DNA of 38,816 bases from Nostoc sp. NMS7 (GCF_017115085.1 NZ_JABXKJ010000073.1:1-38816), one strand, 5' to 3'. Counted from the first letter of the stretch, positions 24,502-35,775 are shown. The notes: a model not told the origin generated them from the letters alone. A program made the numbers and translations.

Positions 24502-25157
24502 TAAACCTTAGCTAAACGTTGCTCTTTCAAGTAGGTAAACACAGACTTATCTCCAATATCAGCAGGAATTGCTTGCACTGTTTTTCGCAGCGCAAATACT
24601 AAAAATAACGTCGCCCAAATTCCTAATAAAAGACTTTCCCCCTGAGTTGGTAGAATTCCCACCAAATGTCCTAACAACAGTAGCGGTACTATTAGAGTTA
24701 ATACTTTGGTTTCTAGGCGATTGAAGCAAAAAGCCTCTTTAAAATAAATACCTGTCAAAGCAACGAAGATAAAACCAACTCCAAATAAGGTAAAAGGTTG
24801 ATTGTAAACAGTGAAAGCCAAAGGTTCACTACTAGAGATTGCCAGAATCACTGATGCTATAGTACCGATCGCCCAAAAGATTTGCAACATTCGGTGCAGT
24901 GATGCCATATAGATATGAATCGTAAATAAACTTACACCCAGAGCGAGACTAAAACAAGCATATAAAGGTGTAAGTGTGGTAAAAACAGTGGGGTTATTGT
25001 TGAGCAAAACCAAAGCGCTGCCTATGGCAAAGCTGAGTGCTGCTACCATTAACCCAGCGCGGTAGATAATTACCCCAGTGCGATCGCTCTGAGTAATTGT
25101 AAATTCCCCAAATTGACCTTGATAAACTTCTGGTGAAGGTAGTGTTTGCGTAGTCAT
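24501..25157 (-). CDS. DUF2301 integral membrane protein
   Basis: A 218-residue protein with about six or seven hydrophobic segments (for example LMVAALSFAIGSALVLL, ACFSLALGVSLFTIHIY, IFWAIGTIASVILAIS and LLLGIWATLFLVFAL). The TITQSDRTGVIIYRAG-like start and HIYMASLHRMLQIFW fit the cyanobacterial DUF2301 family. Function unknown. First gene of a two-gene operon with the YdcF-like gene (1-bp overlap), suggesting a joint envelope role. Confidence 0.82.
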   Translation of the reverse strand: MTTQTLPSPEVYQGQFGEFTITQSDRTGVIIYRAGLMVAALSFAIGSALVLLNNNPTVFTTLTPLYACFSLALGVSLFTIHIYMASLHRMLQIFWAIGTIASVILAISSSEPLAFTVYNQPFTLFGVGFIFVALTGIYFKEAFCFNRLETKVLTLIVPLLLLGHLVGILPTQGESLLLGIWATLFLVFALRKTVQAIPADIGDKSVFTYLKEQRLAKV

Positions 25158-25964
25158 AGTTAAAAATGTGGTATTAACGCTGTTATGGAGACAAGTTCTT
25201 GGGGTACAAGACTTAACCCGCTTATTAGCAAGAGAGAAGATATTAATGGTGTCAAGTTACAGGTGTGGGCTACTTGGCTATTTTATGCGATATTCCTTGA
25301 CTTGGGAGATGCGGTAGAGTCGTGAATTATCTTTACCATTTGACCCGATTTCCTGGGAGAGCGAAAAACATAGCAACTAGTAATTAGCAATGGTTTGTAT
25401 AGTCTCTAGTTTAGCTGAGGACTTGATTCTAAAATTAGACTTTAGCTGTGAGAGTAGATATTGACAAATTTAACATTTGGTGCATATAAGACTTAGGCAA
25501 TCAGATAAATCCATCGCTAGTCGATATCGGAAGCTGAGATAAGCGATCGCATTTGTCTGGATAATTGCAAAAGTGTAGACGCTTACGCTCTTTGTCGAGG
25601 ATCTGCGATCGCTTAATTTTAATAGAGAAGCATTTTATCAGGCTTTGTTCAGCTACCAAGGGTGCGTAGGCGTAGCCCGTCGTAGACATCGCTATTTTGG
25701 TCAAGTTAAAGCTTCACTGTCAGCTTATACCAAACACCAGACATCGCCTCAAAATTAAACCGGACAGTTTTATGCCATGAGCGATAAAGTAAAAGCACCC
25801 ACATTACCACGAGGTATATGAGCGCTTATAAATAAAAACATTATCGAGGATAATCTATCTGCTATGACAGACCGAAGTAACTATAAGAATAGCAGCCACT
25901 GGGTAAATAAACTGCAAGGGTAGTTACAAATGTTTTGTTAAAAATATTACTTACCGTAAATGTG
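25158..25964. other. Long intergenic region
   Basis: No convincing gene. It contains three HIP1-type sites and one 21-bp small dispersed repeat at 25667-25687. A minus-strand open frame at 25501-25704 runs through that repeat and is judged spurious. Promoters for the flanking genes must lie here but cannot be placed. Confidence 0.5.
25664..25692 (-). repeat. Small dispersed repeat (21 bp) in a HIP1-like site
   Basis: On the minus strand: GCGAT, 21 bases (25687-25667), CGC, the same architecture as at 4615 and 11589 and nearly the same interior. Confidence 0.8.
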
Positions 25965-26477
25965 ATGCTTGACTTAGGCAAAATCCAATCGATTGCTCAA
26001 TCCTATTCTCCTCAAGAACTCTTTGCTGCCTTGGTTTGGCAGCGTCGGTTCAATGAGTTTGATGGCGAAGAAGTCATTACCGACCTTTCCAACCACAGGA
26101 ATTTATGGGCAAGCTTTCTGTTCACAAAACCAATCTTTGCACCAGATGAAAACGGTTTAAGCTTTGGTGGTATGGTCGATACCCTCCTTGCAATGGCAAA
26201 CTACCGTCCCATGCCTGAAACTAGCATCATCCATTTCATCGCTTATCCTGCCGATACGCTATACATCCTTGCAGAGAACCAAGACACAAAAGTGTCTGAG
26301 CTTTTAGATTTGGGCAAAAAGTGGCGGGCTGACTCAGTAGACATAAGTGATGGGACGAATGAAGACTACGGTTTGCGGCTTAAGCGCCGACTGAGAACTA
26401 GATTAGAAGGGGCGCTATGGGGTGAAGATGTTCACCAGGATTGTGATGCAGTCGTTATTTGTTATTGGTGGGATTGA
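25965..26477 (+). CDS. Hypothetical protein
   Basis: 170 residues from the ATG at 25965; a TTG 30 bp earlier is open but less likely. I do not recognise the family. Visible features are a helical start (LGKIQSIAQSYSPQELFAAL), a Trp-rich middle (NHRNLWASFLFTKP), HFIAYPADTLYILAEN and a charged C-terminal part (YGLRLKRRLRTRLEG) ending AVVICYWWD. No signal peptide or membrane segment. It stands alone. The sequence has normal cyanobacterial codon use and looks like a real gene. Confidence 0.6.
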   Translation: MLDLGKIQSIAQSYSPQELFAALVWQRRFNEFDGEEVITDLSNHRNLWASFLFTKPIFAPDENGLSFGGMVDTLLAMANYRPMPETSIIHFIAYPADTLYILAENQDTKVSELLDLGKKWRADSVDISDGTNEDYGLRLKRRLRTRLEGALWGEDVHQDCDAVVICYWWD

Positions 26478-26935
26478 AATCTGGAAGTATCTCAATCAGA
26501 GAAATTGTAGACTAAAATATGCAGTTATTTCCACCGCTTTCCCCCTGATCTTACCTGCACCGAAATTGATCAGCGATCGCGGACTCTTGATTTTTTTGAG
26601 TAAATTATTCTTTGGTAGGTATTGAGCCGCCGATATCTGCGACTCAATATCTATATTCGTTATCACAAAATCAGACTGATATAATTATTATTTTGCCAAT
26701 AGTAATTATAATAACTCCCAATATCCTTTGTTGTTCATTCTTTCCCAAAATAGTATTTACTATAATTTAATACTTGCGATATAAGCTGAGGTTCTGGTAA
26801 GCGAATTCAGAAAAAAACCCTGATATCCAAAATTTAAAGTTAACAAGATTGTCTTGCTAACTTTAAATTTACTTATCAATCCATTTTAAAATCGCAATTC
26901 ATTTTTTCACTATTTTATAGGTGTTGGGGGTTATC
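26478..26935. other. Leader region of the iron porin
   Basis: AT-rich, no gene. An inverted repeat TATAATTA 26680-26687 / TAATTATA 26703-26710 could be a Fur-type site (weak). A long hairpin lies at 26830-26870 (separate entry). Confidence 0.4.
26830..26870 (+). promoter_or_regulatory. 18-bp near-perfect hairpin upstream of the iron porin
   Basis: A 13-bp perfect outer stem (26830-26842 with 26858-26870, AAATTTAAAGTTA type), one mismatch, then CAAGA 26844-26848 / TCTTG 26852-26856 with loop TTG. It is 65 bp upstream of the porin start; it could be an attenuator, the previous gene's terminator or a leader stabiliser. Confidence 0.55.
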
Positions 26936-28855
26936 ATGGCAAAATATCTACTAGCTTCTGCTAGTGGGATGGGATTTTTATGTTTAATTGCCGGGTTATC
27001 ACCTGTGCAAGCCCTTCCTAGTTTAGAAATTGCAGATAAAAACGTAGCTGTTAATCAAGATTATGGCAGCTATCAAAAAAATGATTCTCATCAAAGCAAT
27101 TTAGTAAATAATATCTCTAGTAAATTGCTAATAGCTAATGAGAGTCCAAAAAATTTACCCTCAGTCAATGAACAGCAAAAAATTCCAGATTTAGGAGTAG
27201 ATTCTACTGTTAACTTTTGGCAGCCAATCATACCACAATCTGCAAGTTCATCTCCAACCTCATACAAACTTGCACAAGTAACATCCGTATCCCAATTGTC
27301 TGATGTACAGCCTACTGATTGGGCTTTTCAGGCACTCCAATCTTTAGTCGAGCGCTATGGTTGTATCGCAGGTTATCCCAATCAAACCTATCGCGGTAAT
27401 CGGGCGATGACTCGCTATGAATTTGCTGCTGGCTTAAATGCTTGTTTAGAGCGAATCAACGAACTGATTGTGACTGCAACTGCTGATTTGGTCAAGAAAG
27501 AAGATTTAGCCACATTGCAGAAACTACAAGAACAATTTGCGGCAGAATTGGCAACATTGCGGGGTCGAGTAGATGCTGTAGAAGCTCGCACAGCAGAACT
27601 AGAAGCAAATCAGTTTTCTACGACTACTAAACTTAATGGAGAGGTAATTATTGCTGGTGTTGGTGCTAGCGGAGGCGCTCCTAATAACAGCGACTCGAAC
27701 ATCATCCTAGTCAATAGAGTGCGGTTAAATCTGACCACTAGCTTTACTGGTAAAGATTTATTAATTACTGGATTGCAAGCTTATAACTTTTTGGGTGGAG
27801 CCGATGGACAGGGTAGCTTACAACAAAGTTTAGGATTAGCTTCGCCGCTTTTAAGTGCAAGTAGCGCCCGTACCAGTTTTGAGCCGCAATTTCCAGGGTT
27901 AAATGTCAATACTTTGTCGAGTGTTGGCGCAAACAGTGTTCAGCTTTACAAATTGCTGTATATCTTTCCCGTCGCTAATAAATTAACCTTGTTTGCGGGA
28001 ACTGCGGCGGAAACATCAGATGCTTTCCCAGCAATTACGCCTTTTTATGGTGAAGGACAAGAGTCAATATCTCGTTTTGCCGGCTTAAATCCTGTGCTAC
28101 GGGTTTCTGGTGGAACTTCGGGTACTGGTTTAGCATCGGCGGCGGGATTTATTTTTAACATTTCGCCAAATTTGGATTTAAGAGCTTTATACGGCAGTGT
28201 AAATGCCAATTTACCCCAAAAATCTGCTACTGAGGCAGTACCAGGAGTTTCTACTACACCTTTGGGAGCAGGTTTATTTAGTGGTAGTAGTGTTATTGCC
28301 ACACAGTTAACCTTCAAGCCAAGTCCCGAGCTGGATATTGGTTTAAACTATGCCCACAGTTATCACGAAATCAATATTTTGGCTACAGGATTAGTTAGTA
28401 GTGATATCGGTGCTTTGGCAGGGGTTGCAGCCGGAACACCGCTCACACTCAACTCTGTTGGGGGTACGGTAACATGGCGATTGTCTCCCAAGATAGCATT
28501 ATCTGGCTACGGTGCAGCAATATTTGTTGATGCTGCTTCAAATAGCGTGAATGCTTCTACTACCTTTACAAGTTGGATGGCGGGAATTCATTTCAAAGAT
28601 TTATTCAAGTCAGGGAACACTGCCGGGATTCTTTTTGGTCAGCCGCTTTACCGTACTGATGCTGGTGGTTCTGCTCAACTTACCCCCACAGGCGACAATC
28701 GGGCGACTCCTTACCATTTAGAAGCCTATTACCGCTTTCAAGTTAGCGATAATATCAGCATTACCCCTGGTGCGTTTATTCTCTTTAATCCAGAAGGTAA
28801 CAGCAACAATGAGACAACTACTGTAGGTGTACTTCGGACTACTTTTACGTTTTAA
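26936..28855 (+). CDS. SLH-domain OprB-type porin (iron uptake porin family)
   Basis: 639 residues from the ATG at 26936; a start 15 bp earlier is open but would weaken the signal peptide. A signal peptide spans about 1-28 (LLASASGMGFLCLIAG, cleavage near VQA). A low-complexity linker leads to an SLH domain at ~118-175 (LSDVQPTDWAFQALQSL, YRGNRAMTRYEFAAGLNACL) that binds peptidoglycan-linked polymer. A short coiled coil follows at ~185-215. The rest is an OprB-like beta barrel ending in TTFTF, the terminal phenylalanine of outer-membrane proteins. This is a main outer-membrane channel type of cyanobacteria; family members are reported to help iron and other inorganic ion uptake. A possible Fur-like site lies upstream. 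Confidence 0.9.
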   Translation: MAKYLLASASGMGFLCLIAGLSPVQALPSLEIADKNVAVNQDYGSYQKNDSHQSNLVNNISSKLLIANESPKNLPSVNEQQKIPDLGVDSTVNFWQPIIPQSASSSPTSYKLAQVTSVSQLSDVQPTDWAFQALQSLVERYGCIAGYPNQTYRGNRAMTRYEFAAGLNACLERINELIVTATADLVKKEDLATLQKLQEQFAAELATLRGRVDAVEARTAELEANQFSTTTKLNGEVIIAGVGASGGAPNNSDSNIILVNRVRLNLTTSFTGKDLLITGLQAYNFLGGADGQGSLQQSLGLASPLLSASSARTSFEPQFPGLNVNTLSSVGANSVQLYKLLYIFPVANKLTLFAGTAAETSDAFPAITPFYGEGQESISRFAGLNPVLRVSGGTSGTGLASAAGFIFNISPNLDLRALYGSVNANLPQKSATEAVPGVSTTPLGAGLFSGSSVIATQLTFKPSPELDIGLNYAHSYHEINILATGLVSSDIGALAGVAAGTPLTLNSVGGTVTWRLSPKIALSGYGAAIFVDAASNSVNASTTFTSWMAGIHFKDLFKSGNTAGILFGQPLYRTDAGGSAQLTPTGDNRATPYHLEAYYRFQVSDNISITPGAFILFNPEGNSNNETTTVGVLRTTFTF

Positions 28856-29626
28856 GAGATTGGGAATGAGGAGTGGCTGACACCTAACCCCCTTTAAAAA
28901 GGCTACCGTGTATACACAAGTCCTAAAAACCTAACTTGATGAGGTTTTCCTCGTTCCCAGTCTCCGACTGGGAATGCCCCTCATTGAGGCTCTGCCGCAA
29001 GTTACGGAGGCAGAGCCACCAGGAGCTGCATTTCCAGCCTCTTGCTATAAACGAGACTTTAAAAGAGTTTTGGCTTAAGTTGACACGCATGGGCACTGCC
29101 CTGCCCCTACACCTCGCAATATAATCTTGCACCGCATCTGAGTGGGAACCGCTATAAATTGGCTAACAAAGTTCACACTAATAACAATATTGCCTTGTCT
29201 CACAGAAAAATATTAAGTCGGCGCTGAACCTCGCCAATGTTTTTAATATCTAATCGCCTACAGATAAACTAATTGTTTCTTTTGCCTGAGTTACCAGTTT
29301 GATTTGAAAATTGGTACTTTTGGATAACCCGCTCAATCTGGCAAGTCACCGCATTTATTCTATGTTTAACTTTATCAAAATCAATATTCACCCAAATATA
29401 AGCTTTCTCAGAGCTTTGCTGCTTATTCATATATTGCTTTGCTTGTCAAGATATTTTGTTATATCTATACAATATAGCTATCCTAATTTCTAAACTACTT
29501 TCTTTAGACGTATAAGTAAATATGCTTAATATTTACTTAAGGTTTTATCTGCTAGCAGTTCAATCAAACAGTGATTGCACACACAGCTAGCAGTGCAACC
29601 CTACAGCGTATTACTATTTACTGAAA
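28856..29626. repeat. Gene-free region with a dispersed hairpin repeat
   Basis: 28940-29120 holds a dispersed repeat with two perfect 9-bp hairpins: TTCCCAGTC 28954-28962 / GACTGGGAA 28966-28974, and GGCTCTGCC 28988-28996 / GGCAGAGCC 29009-29017. Open frames through it on both strands are by-products of the repeat. From 29140 to 29626 I recognise nothing. Confidence 0.6.
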
Positions 29627-29649
29627 AAGACGCGAAATGTCGCGTCTTT
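29624..29649 (-). terminator. Rho-independent terminator of the thioredoxin gene
   Basis: AAAGACGCGA 29626-29635 pairs with TCGCGTCTTT 29640-29649 around loop AATG. On the minus strand the stem ends in a TTTTT run, 32 bp after the thioredoxin stop. Confidence 0.8.
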
Positions 29650-29680
29650 AAGAACCAAAATCTAAATTCTAAGTGTTAGC

Positions 29681-29998
29681 TTAAATCTTTGTTTGTAGAT
29701 ATTGCACCAACTGCGGTGCTTGCATCACTCCCTCTATCCTCTCCACAGGCTGACCCTGCTTAAATAGTACTAAGGTTGGGAGAGAGGCAATTTTATACTG
29801 AGTAGCCAAATCTGTGTATTTTTCTGTATCGATTTTGACAATTCGTAGGCGATCGCTAAGTTGGGCATTGACTTGCTCTAAAATTGGTACCATCATCTGA
29901 CAAGGACCACACCAGTCAGCGTAAAAATCTACTAATACAGGTACATCAGAAGCAGACAGCATCTCTTCAAAACTATTAAATTCCTTTTTAGTTGCCAT
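29681..29998 (-). CDS. trxA: Thioredoxin
   Basis: A 105-residue thioredoxin from the ATG at 29998 (MATKKEFNSFEEML); an ATG 21 bp upstream adds an unusual MKIGVCH. The redox site WCGPC is at 29-33 within VLVDFYADWCGPCQMM, the cis-proline loop is in IASLPTLVLF, and the length matches m-type or related thioredoxins. It reduces target disulfides using electrons from thioredoxin reductases. Asp28 in place of the commoner Ala/Glu before WCGPC marks a subtype. Monocistronic with its own terminator. Confidence 0.95.
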   Translation of the reverse strand: MATKKEFNSFEEMLSASDVPVLVDFYADWCGPCQMMVPILEQVNAQLSDRLRIVKIDTEKYTDLATQYKIASLPTLVLFKQGQPVERIEGVMQAPQLVQYLQTKI

Positions 29999-30019
29999 AT
30001 GACACACACCGATTTTCAA

Positions 30020-30518
30020 TTGTTTGTTTCAATAGTAATTCTTAAAAAATAAAATCGGTATAGGTTCATGGCTTTTTGTTGGGAAAAGATAAGATTAGTT
30101 AATATAGACTGATTTGCCAGCCAAAAATCTTAAATAATTATAATAAAATACGTATATCTTTTTATTTTGTGCATAAGCATTAAATATGTCTTTAAACCTA
30201 TCCTGACCAACCAAATAATTATACACGCGTTCACGAGAGTCATGCCTACGACGGGCGTAGCTGCAACACTTCCTAGTCTATCCAAGCAGGCGATGTCTAC
30301 GACGGTCACTGAACCCTTGGACCCTTCTCTACGAGACGCTGCGCGAACGGCGCAGGCTCAGGGCAACGCAAGCTCAGGGTAACACCTGCGCCGAAGTGCG
30401 GGCTATTTGGTGACACAGCTATAATTAAATCAACAATATATTGCTTCAAGTTATTCATCCATTAACGAAGAAATAACTATAGAGATTTAATTATAGTAAA
30501 ACTATGATATTCAAAGAA
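30020..30518. repeat. Gene-free region with a cluster of small dispersed repeats
   Basis: 30240-30400 is a mosaic: a decayed copy (GCCTACGACGGGCGTAGC), a truncated GCGAT-GTCTACGACGG copy at 30290, and GAGACGCTGCGCGAACG and CAGGGCAACGCAAGCTC modules. Related modules recur at 35470-35520. The plus-strand ORF over it is spurious. Either side of the cluster is AT-rich with no gene. Confidence 0.55.
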
Positions 30519-30734
30519 TTAGAAGCAGAGTTCTCCTAAGATTGGGGCAATCAAAAATTCTGACCTAGCTTTTTCTGTATTAATTGCACCCGCTAGAGGT
30601 AAATTTCGCCTTAAGGTTTCTTTGAGCCAATTACTAGGTGACATCGGCTCACTTTCTATTAGTCCACTTTGTTCGATAAGTTTAATATTAAATCTGGTTT
30701 TAATTTCTTCAAGTTTAAAGTCACTATATGACAT
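30519..30734 (-). pseudogene. Truncated N-terminal fragment of a cyanobacterial hypothetical family
   Basis: 71 residues, MSYSDFKLEEIKTRFNIKLI through SNWLKETLRRNLPLAGAIN to EFLIAPILGELCF. I recognise the start of a ~200-residue cyanobacterial family in which NLPLA.A..TEKARSEFIIAPIL is followed by a long restriction-nuclease-like part. Here the frame ends just after ILGEL and the rest is gone, so this is a remnant, though it has a start codon and may still be translated. The sequence between it and the repeat cluster shows no remaining part. Confidence 0.6.
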
Positions 30735-30917
30735 ATAATTAATTATTTTTTTATCGGGTATTTTTCATAACATAACTGACTATTAGTTATCTAATTTGCA
30801 TTATGCCAGCAAGATTGTCAGGCGGTAATAGTTAGATTTTATCCAGACAATATTCAGATGTCGCCTAAATCACCATAAGATAATTAGCGCGGTATTTCTA
30901 AGATTGAGGAAGATTAA
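30735..30917. other. Spacer upstream of fabG
   Basis: No gene recognised. TTGAGGAAG ends 7 nt before the fabG ATG and likely serves as its ribosome binding site. Confidence 0.5.
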
Positions 30918-31664
<747 letters not shown>

Positions 31665-31674
31665 TTCATCAAAT

Positions 31675-31776
31675 TGTAGAGACGCGATTCATCGCGTCTA
31701 CAGCAATTTTCGTAGGGTGCGTTAGCCTTTGGCGTAACGCACCGATTTTATCTGGCGATCGCTTAACCCACCCTAC
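31675..31776. repeat. Two hairpin repeats downstream of fabG
   Basis: First, GACGCGAT/ATCGCGTC with flanking TGTA/TACA (31675-31702). Second, a ~65-bp MITE-like unit 31712-31776 with ends GTAGGGTG / CACCCTAC and an inner stem GGTGCGTTA 31716-31724 / TAACGCACC 31735-31743. They lie between the convergent fabG and the WecA-type gene and may act as terminators for both. Confidence 0.75.
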
Positions 31777-31782
31777 AAGCAA

Positions 31783-32877
31783 CTAAGGCTGTTGACGTAT
31801 CCTTTGCCAGATAGTAAAGCCCAAAAGAAGAATAATGCTACTGGCGGTAGCTGCCATCACAGCCAAACTCATACCTTGTATTCTCATCGCCAGCAAGTTG
31901 AAAACTAAGGTAATTGACCAAAGCGTGAACGCAGCATTGCGCTGGGAGAGTCCCCAATCAAGTAAGCGGTGGTGCAGGTGGTCTTTGCCAGGAGTACTCA
32001 GAGGGTTATTTCCTGCTAGTAGCCGCCGCACAAATACTTGAGTAGTATCTAGCACTGGCAACAACAGAAATAAAACCGTAGGAATTAGCGCATAAACTGT
32101 GTTTTGTTGCAGTTTGCCTAAAATACTAGTTGCTGCCAGCACATAGCCGAAAAAGTATGCTCCGGCATCACCCATAATAATTCGTGACGGATGGAAATTA
32201 TGACGCAAAAAGCCCAGTGCAGCACCTGCCAAAGCTGCGAGTACCAAGATTGCTGCTGCACGATTGTTAAATTGGGCTGCAACCGCCAACAAACTCATGG
32301 CGGTAATAAAGCTGATTCCTCCTGCCAAGCCATCCATACCATCCATCAAGTTGATGGCGTTGGTAATCCCTACTACCCACAGTACTGTTAGCAACATGGA
32401 CAGCAGGTAGTCGATGGGGGTACCAAACATCACTTTGACGCTGATCCCATTAGCTACCAGCAACAGTGCCGTAACAATTTGCGTCCACAATCGAACAGAG
32501 GGCGGTAAGCCGAACTGATCATCAATAAAGCCGACAAGGACTAATATCGAACCCCCCAACAGAATCGTCAGCACCTGAGCCAAGACGTTTTGGAGTTCGA
32601 TTGGTCGTAAAAGGCTAGCTAATACCAACGCGGCAATTACACCCGCATAGATAGCTAGCCCCCCAGCATTGGGTAAAGGTTCTCGGTTGAGTCGCCGGGC
32701 GTTGGGTTGGTCAGCCCAACCTACCCGCAAGGCGAATTTGCGTACTGTCGGAATTAAACGCCACGTTACAACCCAAGCCAAGAGGAACGTAAATACTACC
32801 GCCAACCAGCCGGTGCCGCGAGGGTCGGCAATACCGAGGGACTTAAGGGAGTTCTCTAGATTCATCTCCCAATTCAA
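31783..32877 (-). CDS. MraY/WecA-family polyprenyl-phosphate sugar-phosphate transferase
   Basis: A 364-residue integral membrane enzyme with about ten or eleven hydrophobic segments. Family motifs: PNAGGLAIY near 69-77, FIDDQFGL with Asp119-Asp120, NAINLMDGMDGLAGG at 173-187, MGDAGAYFFGY, and the HLHHRLLDWG histidine loop. These fit a WecA/TagO-type enzyme that puts N-acetylglucosamine phosphate (or similar) on undecaprenyl phosphate to start a surface polysaccharide; cell-wall MraY is less likely given the HLHH loop. Two ATGs 12 bp apart (32877 and 32865) are possible. Monocistronic. Confidence 0.9.
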   Translation of the reverse strand: MNWEMNLENSLKSLGIADPRGTGWLAVVFTFLLAWVVTWRLIPTVRKFALRVGWADQPNARRLNREPLPNAGGLAIYAGVIAALVLASLLRPIELQNVLAQVLTILLGGSILVLVGFIDDQFGLPPSVRLWTQIVTALLLVANGISVKVMFGTPIDYLLSMLLTVLWVVGITNAINLMDGMDGLAGGISFITAMSLLAVAAQFNNRAAAILVLAALAGAALGFLRHNFHPSRIIMGDAGAYFFGYVLAATSILGKLQQNTVYALIPTVLFLLLPVLDTTQVFVRRLLAGNNPLSTPGKDHLHHRLLDWGLSQRNAAFTLWSITLVFNLLAMRIQGMSLAVMAATASSIILLLGFTIWQRIRQQP

Positions 32878-32962
32878 GCATTACTGCCTGTATTTAATAT
32901 GAGCATCACCTGTATATTAATCAATTTTTTATTTCCATTTATAAATTGAGCGGCTGGGAAGA

Positions 32963-32999
32963 TTAGCACTCTTGACGTGTGAGTGCTAAATTGTCTAAT
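32963..32999 (+). promoter_or_regulatory. CIRCE operator overlapping the groEL2 promoter
   Basis: TTAGCACTC (32963-32971), 9-bp spacer, GAGTGCTAA (32981-32989): a perfect CIRCE, the HrcA repressor site. The spacer begins with TTGACG (32972-32977), which with TCTAAT at 32994-32999 (16-bp spacing) makes a sigma70-type promoter. HrcA binding would cover the -35 region. Confidence 0.92.
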
Positions 33000-33018
33000 G
33001 AAAGCGCTGGAGAAATAA

Positions 33019-34689
<1,671 letters not shown>

Positions 34690-34718
34690 CTTCTGCTTAC
34701 CCAGATAAATATTTTTTT

Positions 34719-34754
34719 AAACAGTTTGTCTTACTAAGGCAAACTGTTTTTTTT
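34719..34754 (+). terminator. Rho-independent terminator of groEL2
   Basis: AAACAGTTTG 34719-34728 pairs with CAAACTGTTT 34740-34749, with a run of eight or more T following; 30 bp after the stop. Confidence 0.93.
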
Positions 34755-34808
34755 ATTGCCGATTCAGATCACAATCCCCACCTTATGAGTATTTGAACCA
34801 CATCTGTC

Positions 34809-34837
34809 GTAGGGGCACAGCATTGCTGTGCCCCTAC
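34809..34837. repeat. Palindromic dispersed repeat
   Basis: A 13-bp perfect stem GTAGGGGCACAGC / GCTGTGCCCCTAC around ATT. Confidence 0.8.
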
Positions 34838-34928
34838 CGCGTGGTCTATTTACCTGAAAATAGCTGTAAGAGAGATAAATTTAACAGAATCCCACATTTA
34901 GCATCCATCAAAAAATATTGCTCCAGGG

Positions 34929-35220
34929 TTGACGTTTCCGTGTTTCGCGCAGTCTGTAGCAGCTTCCGCCTTCTCTGTAAGAACTTCCGCTTTGACGTTT
35001 CCGTGTTTCGCGCAGTCTGTAGCAACTTCCGCCTTCTCTGTAAGAACTTCCGCCTTGACGTTTCCGTGTTTCGCGCAGTCTGTAGCAACTTCCGCCTTGA
35101 CGTTCCCGTGTTTCGCGCAGTCTGTAGCAACTTCCGCCTTGACGTTCCCGTGTTTCGCGCAGTCTGTAGCAACTTCCGCCTTGACGTTCCCGTGTTTCGC
35201 GCAGTCTGTAGCAACTTCTA
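34929..35220. repeat. Tandem minisatellite with 42- and 63-bp units
   Basis: GACGTT-starting units begin at 34931, 34994, 35057, 35099, 35141 and 35183: spacings 63, 63, 42, 42, 42, then ~38 bp. The longer units contain an added 21-bp CTCTGTAAGAACTTCCGC-type module. All spacings are multiples of 21, so several frames stay open on both strands. None has a plausible start region, and no protein is called. Confidence 0.88.
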
Positions 35221-35291
35221 CTTTAACCTTACTAAGCCCTGGGTGAAAAAAAGTAGGAACGGGTTCAATACTGCGTAGGTTTTGAATATTT

Positions 35292-35385
35292 GTAGGTTGG
35301 GTTGAGGCAATGCGTTACCTAACAAACCCCGCAAAATGTTGGGTTCCCCTGCGGGAAGCAAGCTACGTTCCTCAACCCAACCTAC
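35292..35385. mobile_element. MITE-like element with 16-bp perfect inverted ends
   Basis: GTAGGTTGGGTTGAGG (35292-35307) is repeated in perfect inverse at 35370-35385; 62 bp between encode nothing. Confidence 0.8.
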
Positions 35386-35404
35386 TAAGGTGAATTCTAG
35401 TAAT

Positions 35405-35667
35405 AAATTTACCATAGCCGTTGGTTTCGACTTCGCTCAACCAACTGAGTGGCCGAGAGTTGAGCGAAGCGATGCCCTGAGCCTGTCGTTCGCGTAGCGT
35501 CTCGTAGAGAAGGGTCGAAACTCGTCAACATGGTATTTTTTTAATCAGAAATCACCTAAGTTAAAAAAAAGTGGGAGCGGGTTGACTCTAGAGATTTCTA
35601 ACACATCGAAATTTTTTATAAACAAGAAATTACCGTCTTTGTATTAAATTTTGTAAAATTATGTGTA
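35405..35667. repeat. Gene-free region with repeat modules
   Basis: 35420-35525 holds modules TTTCGACTTCGCTCAACC, GAGTTGAGCGAAGC, CCTGAGCCTGTCG and GCGTCTCGTAGAGAAGGG, shared in part with 30330-30360. The remainder is AT-rich with nothing recognised. Confidence 0.5.
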
Positions 35668-35765
35668 AATGGTCATTGGTCATTGGTCAATTATTTTTAC
35701 CAATGACCAATACTTCGGCAACGCTCAGTACAAGTGACCAATGACCAATGACTAATAACTATTAG
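35668..35765. repeat. Heptamer repeats upstream of corA
   Basis: GGTCATTGGTCATTGGTC-type repeats (35669-35690) face ACCAATGACCAAT-type repeats (35699-35712 and 35730-35760), able to form a long hairpin. Confidence 0.8.
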
Positions 35766-35775
35766 GTAATATTGA

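Noticed and set aside
25501..25704. 67-codon minus-strand ORF
   Set aside because: Begins in a 21-bp dispersed repeat and shows no protein-like conservation.
28923..29132. 69- and 62-codon ORFs on opposite strands
   Set aside because: Both run through a dispersed hairpin repeat and mirror each other.
30167..30382. 71-codon ORF on the plus strand
   Set aside because: Made of small dispersed-repeat modules; no family and no ribosome binding site.
34793..35278. Open frames of 161, 105 and 122 codons over the minisatellite
   Set aside because: They stay open only because repeat spacings are multiples of three; three overlapping frames on both strands cannot all be genes and none has a supported start.
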